From NCBI GenBank assembly GCA_027348355.1, contig DAIEPN010000086.1, positions 1 through 7,790 of the forward strand: DNA of 7,790 bases. Direction: 5' to 3'. The DNA comes from Chlamydiota bacterium. Its GTDB lineage: Bacteria; Chlamydiota; Chlamydiia; Chlamydiales; Rhabdochlamydiaceae. Position numbers and translations under genes: made by a program. The first letter of the stretch is position 1, and every line of letters starts with the position of its first letter. Below, piece after piece: positions 1-7,681 of the stretch. A model generated the notes under the pieces. That model ran no database searches, was not told the DNA's origin, and saw only the letters and a list, made by a program, of their open reading frames with translations.

Positions 1-1149
1 AAGTCGAAGAGTCTCTTGGTTGCGATCATGTAGGGAAAGGCTTGTTTCCAAACAAAATATTTTTTCATCAGAAATTTTTCCAGACCCTTGCATATGAAAA
101 GGAGATTCATTTTGGTGGCTGAGTAAAATTCCTTGCATTTCAAGGGAAGGCTCTTTATCAAAACTGGTTGCAAATTCTAAGTTAAAATCTTTGATCCCAA
201 TACTTTTTGAAGTAAGGGGTTCTTCTAAAAGGATTTCTCCTTCACGGACCACAATAGAAGAGACTAGCTTTTTCCAAAAAGGAAGAGAGTCATTTTTAGA
301 ACCCGGAAAACTAAAGTCAAAACGAAATCCACTTGCGATGGCATGCAACCCTAAAGCGTGGTTATCGATACGCAATTCTCGTATATCAACTTGAGAATGC
401 ATTTCATTTATTTTTCCCTTCGAATCCACTACACATTCACCAGCTGCCTCGACTTGACCTTGCATATTTTCCCAGTCGCTTTCCAAAGAAGGCATAATGA
501 AACTAGCAATTTGTAGTAAACGAGGAGCTTCTGTTTTTTCAAGTTTACATCGCAGTGAGAAGACCTCTCCTTGCGGTTCGATTTCTACAGAAAGTTCGGG
601 CCTGTCACTTTTGTTTGGTTGCCCATAAAAAAGCAGCTTGGTGATATTATCATCTTCTCCCCATGTGCTTGTACTAAAATAGATTGGAGAAATTTCATGC
701 AGAGACAGCCCCTTTTGAAAAAAAACCTCTCCTTGCTCAGCTTCTAGATTTATCGAAAAATGTTTTCCCGTCAAAAAAGCAGGGACGAACAGATTTGACT
801 CTTGAGCAGAAGACCTTTCTTTTATAATGACTTGGGGGTGACTTGCTAAGAGATGGACTCTTAAATGTAAATTGAGAGGTTTGAGAGAAAATGAAAGAGC
901 AAGCTTTGGAATTTCTAGAAAAAACCCCTTTCCTTCTATACTTACACCTTGTAAAGAAATTCCTTCTCTATCCCACTTTAGCTTTTCATATAAAACCTTA
1001 TTCTCAGAAAAAAAATGCTCGCAGGTCCTATCAACAGTAAAACGCAAAAGAGGTTCTCGAAATAAAACCAAACACAGAACTGTGAAAATAAAGAAAAACA
1101 ACTTTCCTTTTCTCTTGGAGATAGCATTTTCTCCGGGTCTTCTATTCAT
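1..1149 (-). CDS. AsmA/TamB-like inner-membrane-anchored protein, C-terminus outside the window
   Basis: The frame is open from ATG at 1149-1147 to the left edge, giving 383 residues without a stop. An in-frame TGA lies directly before the ATG, so no longer start is possible, and AGGG (1160-1157) lies 7 nt upstream as a ribosome site. The N-terminus is basic (RR, KRKGK), followed by one hydrophobic segment at about residues 17-30, then a long stretch of alternating beta-type sequence (for example KLKWDREGISLQGVSIEG, then alternating IPKLALSFSLKPLNLHLRV). One N-terminal anchor plus a repetitive beta-rich periplasmic body is the pattern of AsmA/TamB/YhdP proteins, which are implicated in moving phospholipids between the two membranes. 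The family call is by pattern only; I see no diagnostic motif, and a chlamydia-specific envelope protein of the same shape is possible. It is transcribed away from the MptE-like gene. Confidence 0.75.
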   Translation of the reverse strand, partial: MNRRPGENAISKRKGKLFFFIFTVLCLVLFREPLLRFTVDRTCEHFFSENKVLYEKLKWDREGISLQGVSIEGKGFFLEIPKLALSFSLKPLNLHLRVHLLASHPQVIIKERSSAQESNLFVPAFLTGKHFSINLEAEQGEVFFQKGLSLHEISPIYFSTSTWGEDDNITKLLFYGQPNKSDRPELSVEIEPQGEVFSLRCKLEKTEAPRLLQIASFIMPSLESDWENMQGQVEAAGECVVDSKGKINEMHSQVDIRELRIDNHALGLHAIASGFRFDFSFPGSKNDSLPFWKKLVSSIVVREGEILLEEPLTSKSIGIKDFNLEFATSFDKEPSLEMQGILLSHQNESPFHMQGSGKISDEKIFCLETSLSLHDRNQETLRL

Positions 1150-1278
1150 TCATTTGCCCTACTGAAAAAAGTTTATTACAAATCCATAACAATATCATTT
1201 TACTACTCATTTTATCATCTATTCTATATGTAAAAGATTACAGGTCCAAGTAAGGAATATAGGCATTCACAACAATCT
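1150..1278. promoter_or_regulatory. Divergent intergenic region with weak promoter candidates
   Basis: This AT-rich gap separates two divergent genes and must carry, or lie close to, the promoters of both. For the plus gene a weak sigma70-like pair can be drawn: TTTACT at 1199-1204 and TTCTAT at 1222-1227, with a 17-nt spacer. Neither box is a good consensus match. On the minus strand TAATAA at 1178-1173 could be a -10 box, but no credible -35 is placed correctly. No operator palindrome or riboswitch-like structure was seen. Chlamydial promoters are often poor consensus matches, so this is a positional inference. Confidence 0.3.
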
Positions 1279-3117
1279 ATGGAAAATTCAACCTCTACTT
1301 TTCAAAAAAATATCAACCTACTGCAAAAAAAAGATCCTGATCTAGCTTCCATTCTTCTTCGCATTGATGCAAGCACTTTACCTTTTGCTCCAGGCTTCCC
1401 TCAAGAGAAAAATCTCGTTGATATAGGAATATCTCCTGAAGAATACCTTTTTTCTCCTCATAAAGCAAAAGAAGAAATCCAAAATTGGTGGAATACGATC
1501 GACTCTAAGCCTCTAGCGGTTCTTTTCATATATGGGACGGGACTTGGATTTCCTTATGAGATGGCAAAAAAGTGGCTAGATGAAAAGCCACAAAGGCACC
1601 TTGTCTTTTTAGAAGATGATAGAAGAATGCTTGTCCGCCTCCTTGAAACTCCTCTTGGAACTGAGATGCTCTCAGATCCTAGAGTTCGGATAGAATCTTT
1701 CATTTTTGAAATGAAAGAATATGAAGAATTTCGAAAAATGCTAGATACATTAGCTTGGTATTATGTAATTACGCAGCATAAGCTAGTCGCCCTACCTTAC
1801 TATGAAAAGAAAAAAAGCAAACGATTTGCTCTTTTGCAGCAATATTTTGAGGATGAGTTCAATGAAAAAATTTTAAGTGCTAGGTTCCGTATTGATTTAA
1901 ATCAACTTCACAATCAAAACATCTACCAAAATCTTCTCGATCATCAAAATGTCCTTTTGCAAGGAAATCTTAAAAATAGTTTGAAAAATGTTCCTGCAAT
2001 CATCTGCGGTGCAGGCCCCTCTCTTTCCAAACATCTCTCTCAGCTAAAGCATCTCACTTCCCATGGCGCAATCTTTGCAGCAGGATCGTCCCTCTTTATT
2101 TTGGATAAACAAAATATTACTCCTCATTTTACTGGGGTTATCGATCCAAAACCTCCTTATCGCCCGTATTACCTTCAAACTCAATTTGAAATTCCTACTT
2201 TCTACCAAAACAAAGCGTCTCATGAAATTGTTTCTTTTCTTCATGGGACTAAAGTTCTCTGTCATGGAAGAAAGCACAGTCCTATAGAAGAATGGATCGA
2301 AAGGAAATTATCCTTTCCTCCACCCACAATTCTTTCTGGATACACCATCGGAGACTTTATGACGATGGTAGCTGCTTTCCTAGGCTGTAACCCTATCATT
2401 TTAATAGGTATGGATTTGGCCTTTACAAATGATCTCTACTATGCATCCGAAATTTCAGGTCCTACCATGAAAAAAGAAGGGCTAATCAAAACTAAAGATG
2501 TGCATGGCAACCCTATCTATACGAAAAGAGATTGGTTTGGGGCCGCAAGGCACTTAACTGACATTGCCAACCATTATAAAGATCATCTTTTTCTTAATGC
2601 AACAGAAGGTGGGATTGGTTTTGAAGATATTGCAGAAATCTCCTTTAAAGAAGCGGTAGAAAAACATCTTTCAAGCACATACGATATGCAAGGACTTGTT
2701 CATGCAAGTTTATCACAGGCAGCACCCTTTTCCCTTGATAAGACTCAGATTAGCCCCTATCTTTTAGAAATCAAACAAAGTCTCGAACGCTCTTTAGACT
2801 TTTCTCAAAAAATGAATCTTGAGCTAGAGCATATGGCTAAGGATTTTGAAAAGAAAACAGCGGATTTCCTTACTAATTTCACAGGCCCTTACAGCTTCCT
2901 TGAAAAAAAACTAAATCAAGAATTTACCTATACATACTTCCTTGAGCCGTACTGGAAATATATGAGTGTTATTCTTCAAAAGACAAGGGACGACATGGAA
3001 AGAGAACTTGATTCTAAAGGAGCTCTTTGGAGACTTAAAAAATGTGAAGTGGACTTTTATGTACTCACAGCAAAAGCCCACCTTCAAACGCTTGAAGAAT
3101 CAATCGCTCGAGACTAA
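1279..3117 (+). CDS. Maf/MptE-like (DUF115) family protein, putative glycosyltransferase
   Basis: A 612-residue protein with the architecture of the DUF115 / motility-associated-factor (Maf) family. An N-terminal Rossmann-like part has YGTGLG at residues 85-90 and VFLEDD at 109-114, like the nucleotide-binding start of Maf proteins. The central MptE-like domain carries AIICGAGPSL at 240-249, GVIDP at 286-290, SGYTIGDF at 353-360 and LIGMDLAFT at 375-383. The remainder (about 455-612) is charged and helical. Known members are archaeal 6-hydroxymethylpterin diphosphokinases and bacterial Maf enzymes that transfer nonulosonic acids to flagellin. No flagellar or sugar-synthesis gene is nearby, so the substrate is unknown. 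There is no signal peptide or membrane segment, which suggests a cytoplasmic protein. ATG 1279 has no clear Shine-Dalgarno; the only AAGGA (1252-1256) is too distant, and no other in-frame start lies between it and the TAA at 1231. Its end overlaps convergent gcvH by 18 bp. Confidence 0.85.
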   Translation: MENSTSTFQKNINLLQKKDPDLASILLRIDASTLPFAPGFPQEKNLVDIGISPEEYLFSPHKAKEEIQNWWNTIDSKPLAVLFIYGTGLGFPYEMAKKWLDEKPQRHLVFLEDDRRMLVRLLETPLGTEMLSDPRVRIESFIFEMKEYEEFRKMLDTLAWYYVITQHKLVALPYYEKKKSKRFALLQQYFEDEFNEKILSARFRIDLNQLHNQNIYQNLLDHQNVLLQGNLKNSLKNVPAIICGAGPSLSKHLSQLKHLTSHGAIFAAGSSLFILDKQNITPHFTGVIDPKPPYRPYYLQTQFEIPTFYQNKASHEIVSFLHGTKVLCHGRKHSPIEEWIERKLSFPPPTILSGYTIGDFMTMVAAFLGCNPIILIGMDLAFTNDLYYASEISGPTMKKEGLIKTKDVHGNPIYTKRDWFGAARHLTDIANHYKDHLFLNATEGGIGFEDIAEISFKEAVEKHLSSTYDMQGLVHASLSQAAPFSLDKTQISPYLLEIKQSLERSLDFSQKMNLELEHMAKDFEKKTADFLTNFTGPYSFLEKKLNQEFTYTYFLEPYWKYMSVILQKTRDDMERELDSKGALWRLKKCEVDFYVLTAKAHLQTLEESIARD

Positions 3118-3465
3118 ATCAAGATATTCTTCATAATTTAACAGATGCTCAAGCTGCTGCTTATCTTCAATCTTCATAGTAAAAAGCCAACCTTCTTTCT
3201 CGGGGCTTTCATTTAAAGACGTTAAGGACTCAAGCAGTGTGGTATTAACAGCAATAATTTCTCCGGAAACTGGAGCATAGATGTCAGCTGCTGCTTTTGT
3301 CGATTCAATAACAACAACTTCTTCTCCTTGTTGTACCTTAGCACCTACTTTAGGAAGTTCTATATAAACTACTTCTCCAAGCTCTTGTTGAGCACTGAAA
3401 GTAATTCCAACAACACCTATATCATCACTTGCATCGATCCATTCATGAGAAGGGGTAAATTTCAT
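3100..3465 (-). CDS. gcvH: Glycine cleavage system H protein (lipoyl carrier)
   Basis: A 121-residue protein of normal GcvH length that starts MKFTPSHEW, the family's usual opening. The lipoyl hammerhead is intact: GEEVVVIESTKAAADIYAP, with the lipoylated lysine at K57 (codon 3297-3295), then PVSGEI. The C-terminal EGWLF (a typical xGW[LI] motif) is also present. In the complete system H protein shuttles the aminomethyl group between GcvP, GcvT and Lpd. No such partner genes lie here, and chlamydiae are known for keeping H protein without the rest. ATG 3465 is chosen because AAGGAG (3476-3471) lies 5 nt upstream; a GTG at 3483 would add six residues but puts the ribosome site inside the gene. 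It is the last gene of the minus-strand cluster, 35 nt after the CBM9-like gene, and overlaps the convergent DUF115 gene by 18 bp. Confidence 0.95.
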   Translation of the reverse strand: MKFTPSHEWIDASDDIGVVGITFSAQQELGEVVYIELPKVGAKVQQGEEVVVIESTKAAADIYAPVSGEIIAVNTTLLESLTSLNESPEKEGWLFTMKIEDKQQLEHLLNYEEYLDLVSSD

Positions 3466-3470
3466 TTTGA

Positions 3471-3476
3471 CTCCTT
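3471..3476 (-). promoter_or_regulatory. Ribosome binding site that sets the gcvH start
   Basis: AAGGAG on the minus strand, 5 nt before ATG 3465. It decides between this ATG and the in-frame GTG at 3483. Confidence 0.8.
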
Positions 3477-3500
3477 GTTTCACTCTTTATGTGATACATT

Positions 3501-4142
3501 CTAACTTTCATTTTCTAAAATAGAGCTGCACCATAAACTAGGATGCTGTTCTATCGGATAAAGCTCAGAAGAAGCTGGAAAATGTTGAGCCCCTCCTTGA
3601 GGTCTTGAGATACGATACGCAATCGCCATTTTATTCCATACCAGTGGATCAAATCCGGAAAGACAATCGCTTGGAATTTTTATTAAAGCATGATAGGAAT
3701 TCTTACCAAATTGCACTTCTAAAGCAAGATCTTTCGGATCACAAAGCGAGTGCTCATCTTCTCCTCTAAAACGAGTAATCTCTTGAGCTTGCACTCCATG
3801 AACGTCTTTAGGAAGAAACAGAAAGTGATGGCAAAAACGGTTCATAAAGCCAGTCTTGAGATCACGTGTATCAATAAAGAGTTCTATCGCATCCCCTTCT
3901 AGATAGTTGGGATATGAGCAATCTTCGAACTTTTTATTCACAGCGACATCAAAAAGCAATCCCTCTTCCGACCAAGACATAGCAACTTCTGCAAAGGAAG
4001 ATTCGCTTAAAAGACCCGACACATCTGGTAGTAGAAGGTGTTTGTGCATCTTTTTAGGGAAAGGCAAAGAAGGAAAATACTGGACAGGCCAAGAAAAATC
4101 AAAAAAACTAGCTGGAGAAAATCCAGGACATCCTTCAAACAA
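3501..4142 (-). CDS. CBM9-like (carbohydrate-binding family 9 type) protein
   Basis: A 213-residue protein that looks like a single CBM9/DOMON-type beta-sandwich. Landmarks are GDAIELFIDTRD at residues 83-94, FCHHF at 103-107 and a C-terminal SSELYPIEQHPSLW at 191-204. I know this combination from 'carbohydrate-binding family 9-like' proteins common in Planctomycetes. In classic CBM9 the domain binds sugar ends, but no enzyme domain is attached here and the ligand is unknown. There is no signal peptide, so the protein appears cytoplasmic unless secreted by another route such as type III secretion. The start is TTG at 4142-4140: AAGGAG (4156-4151) lies 8 nt upstream, while the first in-frame ATG would be residue 32. 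The start is only 5 nt after the stop of the PpiD-like gene, whose last codons form the ribosome site, which implies translational coupling. Confidence 0.75.
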   Translation of the reverse strand: MFEGCPGFSPASFFDFSWPVQYFPSLPFPKKMHKHLLLPDVSGLLSESSFAEVAMSWSEEGLLFDVAVNKKFEDCSYPNYLEGDAIELFIDTRDLKTGFMNRFCHHFLFLPKDVHGVQAQEITRFRGEDEHSLCDPKDLALEVQFGKNSYHALIKIPSDCLSGFDPLVWNKMAIAYRISRPQGGAQHFPASSELYPIEQHPSLWCSSILENES

Positions 4143-4147
4143 GATTT

Positions 4148-6517
4148 TTACTCCTTATTTTCTTCTACAAAATTTTGTAAAGAGATCGCATTCTTTTCTT
4201 TCAAAGAAGGCAAAAGTTCATCTAGTAAACATTTTTTTGCATCATTGGCCAACGCTTTTTTACCTAAATCCAATTTTACTGGGTCTAATTCAGTAGTCGT
4301 TTTTCTAGACAGCACTTGGTAGAATGCGATTTTCCCATCAGGAAAAATCTCTACTTTAGACCATTTATGTTCAGGAAGAGTAAAAACCTCAGAGCTTGCA
4401 AAAGAGCCCTCTTGACTTCTCTGAACCTCTCTTTCTTGTCTTTTCAATTTACTTTGCTCTTCTAATGGAGAACCTGTCAGATTTTGTACGTATCTTGAAT
4501 CTGAAGGATTCTTATCAATTGAAGCCCTTGCTTCTCTCATATGTTTATAAAATCTGTGCTTTGCATAGAAATCAAGGGAAAGGTCTTTTCCGCTTGTAAT
4601 TTCATTTGGGTGTACCTTCTTATAATCTTCACTAATTGCTTGTAAAAGGTCGCTAAAATAGAGGGATGCTATCTCATCTTTTGCTTCAGAAAAAGACTTT
4701 CGACTTCCATCGTTTCTTTGAAATAGAGCTGGAGACTTTTTACTTAGTATAGCATAGGACTCTTCGAGCTGGGCATCTAATAAAAGATCTAACGTATCAT
4801 CAGCTGACGCTTCTTTCCAAGTAAGGACATGAGGAGCCTCTTCTTTAGAAAGTACAGATATCTTATAATAATGACGCTGATCAGGACTATAATAACTAAG
4901 CATATCTTGAATTTCACGCTCCTTATCTGAAATCTCTTTAGCTTCCTTCATAGGAGCCTTATCTAAAAGAGAGATCATTTCTTGATGGTCAGAAAATCCT
5001 TTAAAAGGAATATTCCCCCCTTTGAGACGAATTTTACAGTTTTCCTTTTTTACAGGAGCCTTTTCTAAGGCCTCTTTCACCCAAGTTGGATTAGAATCAA
5101 CAATTTTTTCTAGAGAAAAAGCATCTAATCGAGCGCGTACATTTTTTTCTAAGCTACTAAGGTGAGCAAAACGGCTCCTTTTATCCTGATCTTGAAGTCT
5201 TGCCACTTCAGGAAAGTTCTCAGCTAAAAGCTTCCAAGAGAGATCATCTGTTTGCCACGCCCACAATTCTTTTAATGAGATACGTGAAGCCAAAGAGTTC
5301 TTATCAACCTCAGAATACTCTACTTGAAAAGACCGCTCCACAAGTTCAGGATATTTTTTCCCAATCTCTTCTATTGACTTGAAGGAAGAGGGAAGAGAAA
5401 GAGATGATTTAGAAAAGTTAGATCCCACTGCTCCTAAATAGCTCTGCAACTTGCACATAGAGCGAAAATCTCTTACCTGAAATTCATCCGGAAGTGAGTA
5501 CATGTCAAGAGTTGCAACTTCTTTTGCGAAACTTGCAAATTCCTCTGAAAAAAGCGGGTCTAAGTAAACTCGGTTTCCAACTTCATCAAAAAGTCTGCGA
5601 AAGAGCATAACTTTTTGCCAAGTAGCCACTGCTTCTCTTTCATCCATCCCTAAATTACGCCATTGTGCATTCATGGCTTTATAAGCATCTTGATAGGTTA
5701 GATTTTCCTTCCCACCCATTTTTTTTAGATTTTCGAATGTGTTTTTTAGAAGATCGGCTTTTACTTCTTCTGTTGATATTTTATAACCTTTTTCTTCGGC
5801 TACAATCGCTGCATTCAAGATAAACTGGCTCGTTAGTTGCATAAACTTAGGGCCAAACCAATCTTGAAGTGACACAAATCCAAAAAGAGATAAATTCGCG
5901 CGTTCAATACTTTGATCTGCTTGTAGGGCTGGGTATTGATTTTTCTGATACTTCATAATATTACGAAGAAGTTCAGCTGGAAACTCTGTTTGATGCAAAT
6001 AGAGATTTGTGAGTATAGAGAAAGTTTTAGGAGAAGCTTCCCTTTGATCTATCTGTGCTTGTTTCAGCCCGTCCAAAATTTCAGGCTTTGCCATCTCCCA
6101 TACAGTCTGTGCTTGAATAAAAGGAGCTTGTGGATGTGCGTAAGGCTTATACTTTTGCATTTTTTGTAAACGATCTTCAAATTCTGGACGCAGCTCAGTA
6201 AAATATTGCTCTACCAAATGCTGAGCAAGTCCCGTAGCTAAAAAATCTTTTTGTAAAACCCCATCGTTGGAGAAATTGATTTGAGATGTAGGAGACATCC
6301 ACATATCATCTGCACTTGTCGACAATATCCGCAGCATGTTGTCAACATCGCTTTGCATGATTTTCGAACCATCTATAGCCTTTGTGACAAGAACATCTTT
6401 CTTTTTCTCAACTTGCGGCAATACAGAAAAGGTACCGAAAAAGGTAAAAGAGATCACTATCATTGCTGTGATGAAAATGAAAAAAATACGCTGGTTTTTA
6501 CGAAAGAAGTTAAGCAT
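4148..6517 (-). CDS. PpiD/SurA-like membrane-anchored periplasmic chaperone-type protein
   Basis: A 789-residue protein. A short basic N-terminus (RKNQR) precedes one hydrophobic segment at about residues 11-29, so it should be anchored in the inner membrane with the rest in the periplasm. Residues 47-66 (KAIDGSKIMQSDVDNMLRIL) and the helical part near 226-265 (AEEKGYKISTEEVK) resemble the SurA/PpiD N-terminal chaperone module. Residues 708-739, with VFTLPEHKWSKVEIFPDGK, resemble the segment near the end of PpiD. No clear parvulin rotamase core was recognised between them, so isomerase activity is doubtful. It is longer than E. coli PpiD (about 620). The likely role is folding or escort of exported envelope proteins. 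ATG 6517 has AAGGTG (6533-6528) 10 nt upstream. It lies 29 nt after proS and 5 nt before the CBM9-like gene. The family call rests on architecture and could be wrong in detail. Confidence 0.75.
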   Translation of the reverse strand: MLNFFRKNQRIFFIFITAMIVISFTFFGTFSVLPQVEKKKDVLVTKAIDGSKIMQSDVDNMLRILSTSADDMWMSPTSQINFSNDGVLQKDFLATGLAQHLVEQYFTELRPEFEDRLQKMQKYKPYAHPQAPFIQAQTVWEMAKPEILDGLKQAQIDQREASPKTFSILTNLYLHQTEFPAELLRNIMKYQKNQYPALQADQSIERANLSLFGFVSLQDWFGPKFMQLTSQFILNAAIVAEEKGYKISTEEVKADLLKNTFENLKKMGGKENLTYQDAYKAMNAQWRNLGMDEREAVATWQKVMLFRRLFDEVGNRVYLDPLFSEEFASFAKEVATLDMYSLPDEFQVRDFRSMCKLQSYLGAVGSNFSKSSLSLPSSFKSIEEIGKKYPELVERSFQVEYSEVDKNSLASRISLKELWAWQTDDLSWKLLAENFPEVARLQDQDKRSRFAHLSSLEKNVRARLDAFSLEKIVDSNPTWVKEALEKAPVKKENCKIRLKGGNIPFKGFSDHQEMISLLDKAPMKEAKEISDKEREIQDMLSYYSPDQRHYYKISVLSKEEAPHVLTWKEASADDTLDLLLDAQLEESYAILSKKSPALFQRNDGSRKSFSEAKDEIASLYFSDLLQAISEDYKKVHPNEITSGKDLSLDFYAKHRFYKHMREARASIDKNPSDSRYVQNLTGSPLEEQSKLKRQEREVQRSQEGSFASSEVFTLPEHKWSKVEIFPDGKIAFYQVLSRKTTTELDPVKLDLGKKALANDAKKCLLDELLPSLKEKNAISLQNFVEENKE
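4151..4156 (-). promoter_or_regulatory. Ribosome binding site embedded in the end of the upstream gene
   Basis: AAGGAG spans the last two sense codons (Lys-Glu) of the 789-residue gene, just before its TAA (4150-4148), and lies 8 nt before the TTG start of the CBM9-like gene. It supports the non-ATG start and coupled translation. Confidence 0.75.
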
Positions 6518-6546
6518 GATCTGTATACACCTTATATAAAACTTTT

Positions 6547-7665
6547 TTAGTACGACTTGGCAAAAATTACCCTTCTAACACTTTTTTTCCCACTAATAAT
6601 ACATTTCCCTTCTTCTACTTCTGCATCTAAAGGAATACAACGTATCGTTACATTGAGATCTTTTTTTACAATCTCTTCTGCATTACTCTCTTCATTCCAG
6701 TGGCAGAGGGCAAACCCTCCATGAATTTCATGTTGTTCATCTTTCGATGTGAAAAATTTATAAAACTCTTCTTTATCATCAATTTTTTTGCAGTGAGAAT
6801 CACGGAACGCAAGAGCTTTTGCATAGATAGACTGTTGAATATCCTCAAGCTCACCTACAATCATCTGAAGAAGCTCAACCTTTGATACAATTTTAGATTC
6901 TTTATGAGGACAGTCTCTACGTTTCATTGGAAACGTATCTGCAGCCACGTCCCTTGGTCCTATTTCTAAACGAATAGGGATCCCCTTTTTGATCCAATGC
7001 CAAGTTTTCTCTCCTCCACGAAGGTCTCTTTTATCTACAATCACCTGAATTTTAGAATCTAAATAGGATATTTTACGAAGTTCTTTTGCAACTTCCTCGC
7101 AGTATTCTAAAACCTCGCCTCTTGACTCTTCTTTATGAATGATAGGAATAATAACAACATGAGAGGGCGCAATTCTTGGAGGAAGAATAAGCACATCATC
7201 ATCGCTGTGTGTCATGACAACAGCACCGATGAGTCTTGTAGTAGTTCCCCAAGAGGTTGTCCATGCAAACACTCTCTGTCCGTTTTCATCACAAAATCCT
7301 ATGTCTGAAGATTTAGAGAAATTCTGACCCAGAAAATGCGATGTACCGCACTGCAAAGCTTTTCGATCTTGCATCATAGATTCTATGGTAAAGGTTTTTA
7401 CGGCCCCGGGGAATCTCTCGCTCTCCGTTTTCTCTCCTTTAATCACGGGCAGTGCTAAATAATTTTTCGCAAAATCTTCGTATACATCTAGCATGCGCAT
7501 AGTCTCTTCTAAAGCTTCTTTTTCAGTCGCATGCGCCGTATGTCCTTCTTGCCATAGAAATTCTGTCGTTCGTAAGAATAGTCTGGTGCGCATCTCCCAC
7601 CTAACCACGTTTGCCCACTGATTGATCAAAAGAGGCAAGTCTCGATAATACTCAACCCATTTAGC
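6547..7665 (-). CDS. proS: Prolyl-tRNA synthetase, archaeal/eukaryotic type, 5'-truncated
   Basis: This is the C-terminal ~370 residues of a class II ProRS that charges tRNA-Pro. Recognisable parts are WVEYYRDLPLLINQW at the start; motif 2 around RWEMRTRLFLRTTEFLWQEG (7602-7531); CGTSHFLGQNFSK (about 7350-7312); motif 3 with IGAVVMTHSDDD and LPP (7227-7177); the anticodon-binding domain from HVVIIPI; and the C-terminal domain ending FAKSY. Only about 100 residues separate motifs 2 and 3, so the bacterial editing insertion is absent and this is the ~480-residue archaeal/eukaryotic type. About 115-130 N-terminal residues, including motif 1, are missing. The frame stays open to TAA at 7737-7735, but homology fades near 7660-7695, where dksA-like sequence begins on the other strand. 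A TTG at 7638 is formally a start but lies inside a conserved stretch. It is the first visible gene of the minus-strand cluster. Confidence 0.85.
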   Translation of the reverse strand, partial: AKWVEYYRDLPLLINQWANVVRWEMRTRLFLRTTEFLWQEGHTAHATEKEALEETMRMLDVYEDFAKNYLALPVIKGEKTESERFPGAVKTFTIESMMQDRKALQCGTSHFLGQNFSKSSDIGFCDENGQRVFAWTTSWGTTTRLIGAVVMTHSDDDVLILPPRIAPSHVVIIPIIHKEESRGEVLEYCEEVAKELRKISYLDSKIQVIVDKRDLRGGEKTWHWIKKGIPIRLEIGPRDVAADTFPMKRRDCPHKESKIVSKVELLQMIVGELEDIQQSIYAKALAFRDSHCKKIDDKEEFYKFFTSKDEQHEIHGGFALCHWNEESNAEEIVKKDLNVTIRCIPLDAEVEEGKCIISGKKSVRRVIFAKSY

Positions 7666-7681
7666 AACCGAAAAAGTTTTA

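Noticed and set aside
191..394. Plus-strand open frame of 67 codons
   Set aside because: It lies entirely inside the minus-strand AsmA-like gene and shows no recognisable protein features.
872..1165. Plus-strand open frame of 97 codons
   Set aside because: It is the shadow of the AsmA-like gene on the minus strand. Its composition is Ser/Lys/Phe-rich noise without a domain, and the opposite strand has a start, a ribosome site and an anchor segment.
2044..2287. Small open frames on both strands inside the DUF115 gene
   Set aside because: They overlap the conserved MptE-like core of the main gene and are out of frame with it.
3466..3483. GTG start adding six residues to GcvH
   Set aside because: The AAGGAG site lies between this GTG and the MKFTPSHEW start, and the family normally begins at the latter.
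3907..4322. Two overlapping plus-strand open frames (129 and 94 codons)
   Set aside because: They are antisense to the CBM9-like and PpiD-like genes across their junction, lack ribosome sites and have no family resemblance.
7636..7638. TTG as the true start of proS
   Set aside because: The frame continues upstream with conserved ProRS sequence (KWVEYYRD), motif 1 would be missing, and no ribosome site is seen, so the gene is truncated rather than starting here.
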